Source of the DNA: CALBPI01 sp039815365
GTDB lineage: Bacteria; Pseudomonadota; Gammaproteobacteria; Steroidobacterales; Woeseiaceae
Direction: 5' to 3'
Assembly: GCA_039815365.1 (NCBI GenBank)
Contig: JBCBZK010000046.1
Location: 1-24,376 of the forward strand
Length of the DNA: 24,376 nucleotides
Part shown: positions 1 to 8,500 of the stretch, piece after piece
Numbering within the stretch: position 1 is the stretch's first letter
How the letters are laid out: every line of letters starts with the position of its first letter
Notes under the pieces: model-generated
What the model saw: the letters and a program-made list of their open reading frames with translations, nothing else
Told to the model about the DNA's origin: nothing
Databases searched by the model: none
Translations under genes and position numbers: made by a program

Positions 1-348
1 CACGAGATTTTATCGACGTGGATGTTGCAGAGTATCAATCCGGATACCTTGGCGGCACTTTTCCGTATTTCCGGAGAGACACCTCCGACAGAGATAGAAT
101 CCGTGAGCTTTCAGTACTTGGTACCGGCATTCATGCTGTCGGAGCTTGAGTTCGCATTCAAGGCCGCATTTTTTGTCATGGTGCCTTTTCTTCTGGTCGA
201 TCTCGCGGTCGCTAGCATCTTGATGTCCCTCGGTATCATCATGCTACCGCCGATCACGGTTTCTCTGCCAATCAAGATCATGTTGTTCGTGTTGGTGGAT
301 GGTTGGACGCTGATCGGTATCACGGTTGCTGAAAGCGCGCTGACCTGA
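1..348 (+). CDS. fliP: Flagellar export-gate protein FliP, C-terminal part (5' end outside window)
   Basis: The reading frame is open from the first base, so this is the last 115 residues of a longer protein. FliP is an inner-membrane component of the flagellar type III export gate, assembled with FliQ and FliR. The segment LVPAFMLSELEFAFKAAF, followed by a hydrophobic stretch with VDLAVASILMSLGIIMLPP and the ending LPIKIMLFVLVDGW, is the FliP/SctR C-terminal signature with two membrane segments. The LMSxGxxMLPP wording fits flagellar FliP better than the virulence homologue SctR, but a type III secretion SctR cannot be fully excluded from the C-terminus alone. The expected fliQ and fliR do not follow; a sigma factor gene starts 8 bp after the stop. 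Confidence 0.9.
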   Translation, partial: HEILSTWMLQSINPDTLAALFRISGETPPTEIESVSFQYLVPAFMLSELEFAFKAAFFVMVPFLLVDLAVASILMSLGIIMLPPITVSLPIKIMLFVLVDGWTLIGITVAESALT

Positions 349-356
349 CGATTTAG

Positions 357-1067
357 TTGGCAGTGTCACAGTATTCGCATCAGCAGCCAACCGATCGCGG
401 GGTATCTCACATTGCATTATGGGAGGAGTTTGCCAAGGAGCGAACGGATAGTCACAGGGAAGTTTTGTTTCTTCGCTACTACGACTGGGCCATGCGTGTC
501 TGTCGTCAAACCCCGCTTACGCTTCGGGGTTGTATGGTTGATCGAGATGACCTTGAAAATGGTGTCTGCGAAGAGCTTTTAAAGTGCATTGAGAAGTATG
601 ACTACCAGCGCGGAGTGCCATTCGAAGGGTTTGCTTTCCGCCGAATACGCGGCGCCGTACTGAATCAGATCAGCGGTGAGGTTCGTCACTTGAAAGGTCG
701 GTTGTCCGCATCACAGGGCGTGCAGCCGGAGCGATCAACTGCGTTGCGCGATGCTGTCGCCGAGATCGAGATGTTGGCGGTTGAGGTAATGTTGGAGGAG
801 TTCAATCGCAGCCAAACGAGTGCGCAAGAAGCGGAGCTTTTTCAGCGCACAGAGCTTGTGCAGCTGATGCGGGTGGCGATGGAGTCACTGACGACTCGCG
901 AGCGAGATGCGGTTAACTCTCACTTCTTTGTGGATAAGGATAAGTCCGAGGTCGCACGCGATTTGTCGATTAGCAGAGGGCGGGTCTCACAACTCATCGC
1001 TTCGGCGTTGACTAAGCTACGACGATACCTGATGAACAGTGTGGTTGATGATCTAACAGAGTGGTGA
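357..1067 (+). CDS. FliA/WhiG-like flagellar sigma factor (sigma-28 family, divergent)
   Basis: Sigma-70 family protein of 236 aa that should direct RNA polymerase to late flagellar promoters. Region 2 is at about residues 33-106, with YDYQRGVPFEGFAFRRIRGA (81-100) matching the FliA region 2.3-2.4 pattern (G..FE.yA..RIRGA). Region 4 is at about 172-226, with SLTTRERDAV and a helix-turn-helix SEVARDLSISRGRVSQLIAS. The middle (107-165) lacks the usual conserved region 3 wording of FliA and is poorly conserved, so this is a divergent member. The start is a TTG 8 bp after the fliP stop, with a GTG two codons on as alternative; no strong Shine-Dalgarno is visible, suggesting coupling to fliP. Finding a sigma gene directly behind fliP, without fliQ and fliR, is unusual. 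Confidence 0.8.
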   Translation: MAVSQYSHQQPTDRGVSHIALWEEFAKERTDSHREVLFLRYYDWAMRVCRQTPLTLRGCMVDRDDLENGVCEELLKCIEKYDYQRGVPFEGFAFRRIRGAVLNQISGEVRHLKGRLSASQGVQPERSTALRDAVAEIEMLAVEVMLEEFNRSQTSAQEAELFQRTELVQLMRVAMESLTTRERDAVNSHFFVDKDKSEVARDLSISRGRVSQLIASALTKLRRYLMNSVVDDLTEW

Positions 1068-1465
1068 TCGACAGGTTTTCGATAGATATCGGATCAGTTA
1101 TCGCTATGTAGTGAGGCTGGTGTTAACCGATCACATGGTTTACACCTTGTTCCGGACGTAAGCTTCCCCATCTGAGTAACAGCGATCAGTTAAGCGTTCT
1201 GGCGGTCTTAGCCGAGGTGTACTCGGTTGCGGAAGCTCACGTGAGTATGCGAGCCGCGTTCCTCGGCGCCATCAAGACAGACCAAGAAAAGTGCCACGTA
1301 GCGGCTCTCGTTCGTGCCCACTTTTGCCGTGTGACCGACGAAAATGGTGCAAAATGTTCTAAAGTGGTGCTCTGGATTAATTTGGTAAAACGTAGTTAAA
1401 ACGTAGTTAAAACAATTAGTAACGATCAATACCCGTTGATATACACTGCAGCACTCAAGACAGAC
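1068..1465. other. Gene-free stretch between sigma factor gene and tRNA fragment
   Basis: About 400 bp with no convincing gene. The ORFs here are short, have no ribosome site and resemble no family; the longest, on the minus strand, runs through the tRNA fragment and is an artefact. No integrase remnant could be recognised in either strand. The only structure seen is a short tandem repeat at 1386-1413. If the neighbouring tRNA fragment is an attachment site, this would be the right-hand end of the integrated element. Confidence 0.5.
1386..1413. repeat. 11-bp tandem direct repeat, about 2.5 copies
   Basis: The unit TAAAACGTAGT occurs at 1386-1396 and 1397-1407, followed by a partial copy TAAAAC at 1408-1413. 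It lies 52 bp before the tRNA-Arg fragment. Short direct repeats next to an attachment site can be integrase or excisionase arm sites, but that role is inference only. Confidence 0.6.
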
Positions 1466-1515
1466 CTGCCCTCCGAAGGCAGGGGTCGCAGGTTCGAATC
1501 CTGCCGGGCGCGCCA
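1466..1515 (+). tRNA. 3' fragment of tRNA-Arg(CCG), candidate attachment site
   Basis: The sequence folds as the 3' two thirds of a tRNA. The anticodon stem is CTGCC (1466-1470) and GGCAG (1478-1482) around the loop CTCCGAA, giving anticodon CCG. A five-base variable region follows, then the T-arm GCAGG TTCGAAT CCTGC (1488-1504), acceptor strand CGGGCGC, discriminator G and an encoded CCA (1513-1515). The 5' acceptor strand (expected GCGCCCG) and the D-arm are absent upstream, so this cannot be a working tRNA. The part from the anticodon arm to the 3' end is exactly what tRNA-targeting tyrosine recombinases duplicate on integration. In that model the element lies to the left and the old chromosome to the right. 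Confidence 0.85.
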
Positions 1516-1538
1516 CCTGACTCTCCAAATGAGTGGCC

Positions 1539-2432
1539 CTATGATCCTCGCTCAAGTTCGCTACGCTTTCGTGGCTGCTCGGATTTGGGTGCTTGGCTAT
1601 AGTCTCCCCAAGGGCCATCGCGTTCTGTGATAACCGAGCGGACTCCATGATCGCGTGCGTCTCGGACAAATTGCCGGCCTTCAGGCGTGTTGCGCATAAT
1701 GCCATCCAGGATCGGGCCTAACGTTTGGGTGCTCTGGAGGCCCATGTTGTCGTAAGCCTGATTGACGATCAGCTTCATTGAGATCAGCTGAGTGAGCGGA
1801 ATCGTTGTGAGCTTTTCTGCGAGCTTTTGTACCTCACTATCAAGATCCTCAAGCGGGTAGGAGAAGTTAATCAATTCAATCTTGGCGGCTTCCTCGCCGC
1901 TGATCCACTCACCTGTCAGCGCGTAATATTTCGCTTTGGCCAGGCCAAGACGATAGATCCACATGCCCGACAAATGACAGCCCCACACGCGCGCATACGG
2001 CGTGCCCAAGCGCGCGTCATGCGAGGCAATCACAAGGTCGGCACACAGCGCCAGCTCAGACCCGCCGCCCACACAATAGCCATGGATTTTGGCAATCGTC
2101 GGTTTACCACCGCGATGCAGACCCATAAACGTTGGCATGTACTGGGTGTAAGGATCGGTCACGGTCTGAACATCTTTGCCCGGATCATAGTCCTCCTCTT
2201 TGACCGTGGGCGTGTGCTCAAGTCCGTTGGAAAAGTCGAAGCCACCGCAAAAATTGTCGCCCGCTCCTTCAAGAACAATGACCTTAATCTCTTCATCGGT
2301 GTTTGCGCGGCGCAACGCGTCGTTCAGTCCGTACATCATTTCAGGCTGAATAGTGTTCGCCTTGTCCGGACGGTTGAGGGTGATAGTCGCGATTGCGTCT
2401 TCCGTCGAATACTTCACAACTGGCTCTGACAT
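1539..2432 (-). CDS. Enoyl-CoA hydratase/isomerase (crotonase) family protein
   Basis: Crotonase-fold protein of 297 aa acting on acyl-CoA thioesters. The two oxyanion-hole segments are visible: DNFCGGFDF (59-67) and GYCVGGGSELALCAD (118-132). The latter includes Glu126, equivalent to the first catalytic glutamate of hydratases (rat Glu144). The place of the second catalytic glutamate (rat Glu164, in a GQPEI context) reads LGTPYA, with Tyr146 instead, so canonical enoyl-CoA hydration is doubtful. The start chosen is the ATG at 2432, because AAGGAAG stands 7 bases upstream; a GTG ten codons earlier would fall at the operator. Transcribed divergently from the TetR gene and very likely repressed by it through the palindrome at 2462-2493. 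Confidence 0.88.
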   Translation of the reverse strand: MSEPVVKYSTEDAIATITLNRPDKANTIQPEMMYGLNDALRRANTDEEIKVIVLEGAGDNFCGGFDFSNGLEHTPTVKEEDYDPGKDVQTVTDPYTQYMPTFMGLHRGGKPTIAKIHGYCVGGGSELALCADLVIASHDARLGTPYARVWGCHLSGMWIYRLGLAKAKYYALTGEWISGEEAAKIELINFSYPLEDLDSEVQKLAEKLTTIPLTQLISMKLIVNQAYDNMGLQSTQTLGPILDGIMRNTPEGRQFVRDARDHGVRSVITERDGPWGDYSQAPKSEQPRKRSELERGS

Positions 2433-2461
2433 ATTAGGGCTTCCTTTGCTACGCACTGTCA

Positions 2462-2493
2462 TAGATAATTTGACCGGTCGGTCAAATTATCTA
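2462..2493. promoter_or_regulatory. TetR-type palindromic operator
   Basis: An inverted repeat with 14-bp arms (2462-2475 and 2480-2493) and a 4-bp centre GGTC. The core TTGACCGGTCGGTCAA is typical of operators bound by TetR-family dimers. It lies 30 bp before the crotonase start codon and about 145 bp before the tetR start, so it should directly cover the crotonase promoter and perhaps affect tetR. Confidence 0.8.
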
Positions 2494-2637
2494 GAGGTTT
2501 GCCCTCGTGTGTCAACAAATTATCGGGCAGAAGAATCGAGCATTCGCCGAGCGTTGCTTTCTGACCAGCAACGACAGACGTGACTGAGCGTGCAGTCAAA
2601 ATCAAAGAACCATTGTCGAGAGAGGATCGATAGCGAT

Positions 2638-3228
2638 ATGAAACCCAAAGACAGGTTGTTGGCTGAGGCGCGTATTCAATTCGCGGTTAAAGGATTGGAC
2701 AGAGCGAGTCTCTCGGCGATTGCTGAGGCAATTGGTCTCACCAAGCAGATCCTGCTTTATCATTTTGGGACGAAGGAAAAACTGTACGGTACGGTTCTGC
2801 GCGAGATCGCAGACCGCCATATCCAGGTGATTGAGGAGGTCAATACCACGCCCGGGCTACCTGCGGAAAAGCTCAAGGCGATCTTTCACGCTTCCTTCGT
2901 GAACGCGATCGCCAATCCGCTTGAGGCGCAGCTCTTAATGCGAGAGTTGCTCGACAACGAAAGTCGAGCACGTGGCGCGCATGTCTGGTACTTGCAACCC
3001 GCGCTGGAACTCATCACCGATCTTCTTTTGTCGGTACCTGCATGGGCGGATACCGGTCGTGCACAAGCGCTTTTGAGTGTCTACCAACTGCTAGGCGCGA
3101 TCAATTACTTCGCCATATCTCAGCCTACTCTAGAGCACATGTTCGGCAAACGACGCGTGTCTACACTCAAGAAGGATTTCCCAAAGCAACTCGACATCTT
3201 GGTCGAAGCCATTCTTGAGAATACTTGA
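2638..3228 (+). CDS. TetR/AcrR family transcriptional regulator
   Basis: A 196-aa repressor-type protein. The N-terminal DNA-binding domain (about residues 5-52) shows the family pattern: ARIQFAVKGLDRASLSAIAE, a helix-turn-helix reading through IGLTKQILLYHFGTKEKLY, then a helical ligand-binding domain. The start is the ATG at 2638 with AGAGGA 11 bases upstream; a GTG at 2590 in frame would add 16 residues not typical of the family. Divergent from the crotonase gene with an operator-like palindrome between, so it most likely controls that gene in response to an acyl-CoA or fatty acid. The ligand is inference from the neighbour. Confidence 0.9.
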   Translation: MKPKDRLLAEARIQFAVKGLDRASLSAIAEAIGLTKQILLYHFGTKEKLYGTVLREIADRHIQVIEEVNTTPGLPAEKLKAIFHASFVNAIANPLEAQLLMRELLDNESRARGAHVWYLQPALELITDLLLSVPAWADTGRAQALLSVYQLLGAINYFAISQPTLEHMFGKRRVSTLKKDFPKQLDILVEAILENT

Positions 3229-3257
3229 TAGCGAGCGCGGTGTAGCACCTCCCGAAG

Positions 3258-3300
3258 AAGCCGGTCATCGATGGGCGCAGAATTATTTTGACCGGTTTTC
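3258..3300 (+). terminator. Possible rho-independent terminator after tetR
   Basis: AAGCCGGTCA (3258-3267) pairs with TGACCGGTTT (3289-3298), one G-U pair included, and runs into TTTTC. The 21-nt loop is long, so efficiency is uncertain. The right arm also contains TTTTGACCGGTT, which resembles half of the TetR operator at 2462-2493. Confidence 0.35.
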
Positions 3301-3348
3301 GGCACGCCCGCTGCTAGACGTCATGAGGCACAACGATGGGAGGCCGAC

Positions 3349-5346
3349 ATGACAACAACAAGACACAATCTGCAGCTACGCAGAGTTTTCGCAAATCTGA
3401 CACTGAAACGCAGTATCCCGGTCCTGAGCGCAGCCGTGCTTGTGGCCTGTGGCGGCGGTGGTGGGGGGGGCGGAAGCACGACGCCACCGGTAGCGACAAA
3501 CAACGCGCCGAGTATCAGCTCGGATGCACGCTTGATCGTCGCTATAGACGGCACGACGACGCTGCAGGCGACCGGTTCCGATCCCGATGGAGATATGCTG
3601 AGCTACACGTGGAGCCAAAATCAGGGGCTTCCTGTTAGCAATGCATCGGGTGCGGATTCGGCCTCGTATTCTTTCAACGCACCAAGTGACGTGGATACGC
3701 TCGTGTTCACGGTCAGCGTGTCCGACGGTTCACTTTCTGATTCCACCGATGTGCAGTTGGTGGTAGTCGAGAACGTCGCGGACGCTGTATTTATCGATGG
3801 TGCGTTTGCCGGGACAGCGGATGGATCTATCGATGCGCCATTTCCGTCACTGCGCGATGCGGTTGAGTCGGGCTCGAATACAGCCGATTACTACATCAAA
3901 TCACTGCCAAACGGCGACAGCTACGACATCACGGGTAACAACGATTTCGACGCTCTACGGCTCGAGTCGAACAGTCTGTACGGCGGCTATGATGACAACT
4001 GGCTTCGCGATGTCGATAACAATCGCACCCTGATGACGGGTGCCGCGCAAGCGCTGCGGTTTGACAATTTTGCCGAGCCCACAACGGTATCCGGACTAGA
4101 CTTGATGGGTCAGCCGATCACCGAGGACACCAGTTCAACTTCAGTGATTGTCATTCGGGCGAGTAATTCGAGTGAATCGTTCCGCGTGGTGTCCAATACG
4201 CTCACCGCGCCTGATGCATCGACATCATCGTTTCGCAACTACTCAGCGAATAGTATCGCCGTACGCCTGTTTGATATCGAAACAGCAGAAGTGCTGGGGA
4301 ACATGCTGATCGCAGGTTCAGGTGGTGCCGCCAGTAATCGCACCGATCGTTCTGACGGTCAGGGCGACAATGGCCCTGCCGGCGACAACGCGGGCACTGA
4401 TGGCAACGAGAACGGCGGTGCGGGCGGGAGGAGTGCTAACTCCTTTTACAGTGGTGGAAACGGCGGTGATGGCGGCACCAGTGCCAACGAAGACGGCGAT
4501 ACGGGCAGGACTGGCAGCAGTCGCACGATATCACCGCAAGCATTGGGCGGCGCCGGCGGTGCCGGCGGCATTGGCAGCCGCGAAGATGGCCTCAATGGTT
4601 CCAACGGGCAGGACGGCTTCTTGTTCGGTGTCACGGGACGAGGCGGTAATGGGTTCGGCGGTAATAGCGATGAGAACTATGTTGTCGGCGGTGGTTTGTT
4701 TGGTTTTACTGGTTATGCGGGCGCCGGCGGTGGTGGCGGCGGCGGTGGCGAAGCCACGTTTATCGGTGGTGACGGTGGCGGCGGTGGCGGCGGCGGCGGC
4801 GGCGCAAGTGGCGGTGCCGGCGGATTCGGCGGCAATAATGGTGGTGCGTCCATCGCGATTGATATCGCTGAGGTGACCACCGCATTGATTGACGACAACG
4901 ACATCACAACCAACAACGGCGCACTCGGTGGTGAAGGTGGTCGCGGTGGTGCTGGTGGCGTCGGAGGCGTCGGTGGTGCCGGTGCTGCCGGGACGGCCGG
5001 TGGCGGCGATGGCGGTGACGGCGGCGCGGGCGGTGACGGTGGCTTTGGCGGCTACGGCGGCAGCGGTGGCGGTGGCCCATCATTCGGTATTCACGTGGGC
5101 AGTAGTACTGGTCCGACGATCAGCAACAACATGATCAGTGTCGGCGACGGTGGCAACGGCGCGGGCACGCGCTCGGGCATATCCAGCGCGGCAGGCGAAG
5201 GTGGTTGGTCGGTCGGCATTTTCGATACGGAACTCAACGATGGCATTACGCCAACGCTGGATAACAATACGATTACGCCAGGGAACGCCGGGCTGAGTGG
5301 GGCGAGCACGCCGGTGGCGGGTTTTTCAGGCGAGACCAATTTCTAG
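3349..5346 (+). CDS. Glycine-rich surface lipoprotein with Ig-like domain and poly-Gly tether
   Basis: A 665-aa exported lipoprotein. A lipobox LVAC places the lipidated Cys at residue 34, followed by eight glycines and a Thr/Pro linker. A cadherin/PKD-like Ig domain follows at about 51-141 (ATGSDPDGDMLSYTW, then VSVSDGSLSD). Next comes a beta-helix-like region (about 145-320) with a segment resembling surface polysaccharide-binding and right-handed beta-helix proteins (DGSIDAPFPSLRDAV, LYGGYDDNW). The rest, about 325-590, is a low-complexity GGAGG/GDGG region reminiscent of PGRS proteins, broken by beta-strand inserts such as TISNNMISVGDGG. The ATG at 3349 has GGGAGG five bases upstream. A run of eight G at 3463-3470 in the tether could allow slippage. 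No enzymatic residue pattern was seen; a structural or adhesive role is inferred. Confidence 0.85.
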   Translation: MTTTRHNLQLRRVFANLTLKRSIPVLSAAVLVACGGGGGGGGSTTPPVATNNAPSISSDARLIVAIDGTTTLQATGSDPDGDMLSYTWSQNQGLPVSNASGADSASYSFNAPSDVDTLVFTVSVSDGSLSDSTDVQLVVVENVADAVFIDGAFAGTADGSIDAPFPSLRDAVESGSNTADYYIKSLPNGDSYDITGNNDFDALRLESNSLYGGYDDNWLRDVDNNRTLMTGAAQALRFDNFAEPTTVSGLDLMGQPITEDTSSTSVIVIRASNSSESFRVVSNTLTAPDASTSSFRNYSANSIAVRLFDIETAEVLGNMLIAGSGGAASNRTDRSDGQGDNGPAGDNAGTDGNENGGAGGRSANSFYSGGNGGDGGTSANEDGDTGRTGSSRTISPQALGGAGGAGGIGSREDGLNGSNGQDGFLFGVTGRGGNGFGGNSDENYVVGGGLFGFTGYAGAGGGGGGGGEATFIGGDGGGGGGGGGGASGGAGGFGGNNGGASIAIDIAEVTTALIDDNDITTNNGALGGEGGRGGAGGVGGVGGAGAAGTAGGGDGGDGGAGGDGGFGGYGGSGGGGPSFGIHVGSSTGPTISNNMISVGDGGNGAGTRSGISSAAGEGGWSVGIFDTELNDGITPTLDNNTITPGNAGLSGASTPVAGFSGETNF

Positions 5347-5411
5347 CGAGAGATAGGCAAGGGAAATGCCAACAAGGGCGATCGCATCAATTGATCGGTG
5401 CCCAACAACAC

Positions 5412-5443
5412 AACGGGCCAGTCCTTAATAGGGCTGGCCCGTT
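5412..5443. terminator. Hairpin terminator after the glycine-rich lipoprotein gene
   Basis: AACGGGCCAG (5412-5421) and CTGGCCCGTT (5434-5443) form a 10-bp perfect stem that extends inward by C-G pairs around a TTAATA loop. The T-run behind it is poor, so it may act with Rho or simply protect the 3' end. Confidence 0.65.
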
Positions 5444-5598
5444 GCATGCTTAATAAGGATTCCAAATGACGCTCTCAAATGATCGCCTCCAAAAGCACAG
5501 CTTCCTGACTAGCATGTACAACGACTGAAGGATGTTGCCGATTGATTGAACTGCGAGGCGCCTCCCCGCACAATCAAGAAAACCACTTGGAGAGGAAC

Positions 5599-8500
5599 AT
5601 GCGGGGAATCAAGATCGTAAGCCTTCTGCTGATCGGCATGATTGCGTCTGGCGCGTCATTCGTGGCCTATGCCAAAGACGTCATCGATCCGGGGCTGATG
5701 AGTGCGTTCAAGTGGCGCCACGTCGGGCCGTACCGTGGTGGCCGCGTGACGACGGTCGCTGGAGTGCCGAACAACCCACAGCTCTACTACATGGGTGCAA
5801 CCGGCGGCGGCGTCTGGAAAACCGAGAACGCTGGCATTTCCTGGACCAATATCAGTGACGGCTATTTTGACGTGGGCACTATTGGCGCCGTCGCTGTTGC
5901 CGAATCCGACCCTAACGTCATTTATGTAGGCACGGGCGAGAAGTCCATCCGCGGCGTCACTACCAGCGACGGCGACGGCATGTGGAAATCCGTCGATGGC
6001 GGCGACACTTGGGCACACATTGGTTTGCCAAAAGCCGGTCAGATCGCTCGCATCAAAATTCATCCGCAAAACCACGACGTCGCTTATGTTGCCGTTCAGG
6101 GTCAAATCTGGGGTCCCAGCAAAGAGCGCGGCGTGTACCGAACCAACGATGGTGGCGACACCTGGGAAGCGGTGCTGCAGGTTGACGAGCAAACCGGTGC
6201 AACGGACTTGCGCATGGATCCGACGAACCCGCGCGTTCTCTACGCTTCGATGTGGGAGCATGGCCGCAAGCCTTGGTACATTTTGTCCGGCGGCACCGCA
6301 GGTGGCGTCTTCAAGTCGACCGATAGCGGTGATAGCTGGGAGAAGCTCACGAACGGGCTGCCTGAGATGATTGGCAAAGTCGGCATCGACGTCAGCGCCA
6401 GCAATCCGCAGCGCCTCTATGCGATCGTCGAGGCGATGCCTGGCGAGGGTGGTTTGTATCGTAGTGATGACGCTGGCAAAACCTGGGAGCTCAAGAATGC
6501 TACCCGCATTTTGTGGACGCGCTCTTGGTATTACCAGCACATCGCTGCAGACCCCGTCAATGAGGACACGGTGTATGTGCTCAATGCACCGTTCATGAAG
6601 TCGATCGACGGTGGCGTGACGTTTGAAAAGAAATCGATGCCGCACGGCGATCATCACGATCACTGGATCAATCCGACCAACAACCTCAACCAGATCAACG
6701 CGAACGATGGCGGCGCGACGATCACATTTGATGGTGGCAAGAGTTGGTCGAGCTTGAATAACCAGCCGACTGCACAGTTCTACCGCGTCAATACCGACAA
6801 TCAGTTCCCGTATCGAATTTATGCCGGTCAGCAGGACAACAGCACGGTCGCGATCTTGAGCGAGACGTACGACGGCGGTATCGGCAACGACGATTTCTTC
6901 CCTGTTGGTGGCGGCGAAAGTGCGCATATCGCCTTTGACGAAGACGATCCGCGCTTGATCTACGCGACGACGATTAATGGCACGCTGACGGAGTATGATG
7001 CCCAGACGAAACGCCAGCGCCAGATCAAACCGTATCCGGAGATGGTCTTCGGCATGCATTCAGCAGACCTGCGCTATCGCACCAATTGGAATGCGCCGGT
7101 CACATCATCGCCGCAAGACCCATCGGTCATCTACTACGGCACGGAGAAGGTGTTACGCACTGACGACCGCGGCCTGACGTTTACCGAAATCAGCCCGGAC
7201 TTGACCAAGAACGAAAAGGACAAGCAGCGTGCGAATGGTGGCCCGATTACGGCTGAGAATGTTGGCGCCGAGTTTTACGGAACGCTGCTCACAATCACCG
7301 CATCGCCGCACGAGAAAGGCGTCATCTGGGTGGGTAGCGATGACGGCTTAATCCATGTCACGCGCAACGAAGGTGGCGATTGGGCGAACGTAACGCCCGG
7401 CAATCTGCGCGGTGCGATGATCAACTCAATCGATGTCAGCCCGCACGATCCGGGCACTGCCTACGTCGCCGTCGCCGGTTATAAAATGAACGACTTCAAG
7501 CCGTACATTTTCAAACTCACCGATTACGGCCGACGCGCAAAACGCCTCGACGACGAATTGCCGCAGGACAGTTTTATCCGCGTCGTTCGCGAGGACCCGG
7601 AGCGTGAAGGTTTGTTGTACGCCGGTGGTGAGCGCGGCATGTATGTTTCTTTTGATGATGGTAACAATTGGCAGACGCTGGAAGCCGGTTTGCCGCCGGT
7701 TCCGGTCACCGACCTGCAGGTGCGGCAGGGTGATCTAGTCGCGACAACACAGGGGCGCGGAATATTTGTGCTGGATGACCTCAATCCGTTGCGTGAGCTA
7801 AATAAGGCGTTGAACGATACCGACATTCATTTGTTCACCCCGACGACTACCGAAATGGTGCAACGTGGCGGTCGCAAAGGCGCGAACGAAGGTAGCAATC
7901 CGCCGCGTGGCGTGGCGTTAACCTACTACCTAGCCGAAGCGCCCGAAGGCCCATTGACGATCGACATTGCCGACAGCAGTGGCAATGTCGTGCGCTCTTA
8001 TTCAACAGAAGAAGGTGACTTCGAGCGGTGCATCATAAGTACGATGGATCAGCGCATTCCCGTTACCGTTTCCTACCCGACAAAAAATGCAGGCGCCAAC
8101 CGTTGGGTCTGGAATTTCCGCCACGATGGGCTCACCTGCATCGATGACGTGAAAGTGTTCGAGGGATTCAACGGTCGGCGCGTGATGCCTGGCGAATACA
8201 CGGCTACGGTTCGTGCTGGAACGCTCACGGCATCTGCCCAATTGTCACTAACGGCGGATCGGCGTGTTGCGGCGAGCAATGAGGATTTTGCAGCGGCAGA
8301 TCAACGTAGCGCTGAACTGAGCGACATGTTTGGCCAGATGATGACTGCTATCGATACCGTGCGCCGTTCACGCACCGAAATCGAGACACTGTTGAACGAC
8401 AACGCAAGCGATGACGCGTTGCAGCAGGTTGGTGTCGCTGCAGTTGATGCGCTGACACGCTGGGAAGAGACGGTCTACCAGACAGAATACGAGACTTACG

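Noticed and set aside
1208..1705. 165-aa minus-strand ORF containing RPAGFEPATPAFGGQ
   Set aside because: That wording is what a tRNA gene yields when translated in reverse; it covers the tRNA-Arg fragment and overlaps the end of the crotonase gene, with no ribosome site.
1827..2429. 200-aa plus-strand ORF
   Set aside because: Antisense shadow of the crotonase gene, whose motifs are clear on the other strand.
3261..3297. Second full TetR operator behind tetR
   Set aside because: Only a half-site is present; the two CCGGTCA/TGACCGG blocks are 21 bases apart and fit better as a hairpin terminator.
4322..5134. Ala/Val-rich and Pro-rich ORFs on both strands and a possible CRISPR-like repeat pattern
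   Set aside because: They are other frames of the GGC/GGT-rich glycine repeats. The repeat units are short and irregular with no spacers, so this is not a CRISPR array.
5656..7059. 467-aa minus-strand ORF
   Set aside because: Lies wholly antisense to the Asp-box propeller gene, which has signal peptide, repeats and ribosome site; the antisense frame resembles no family.
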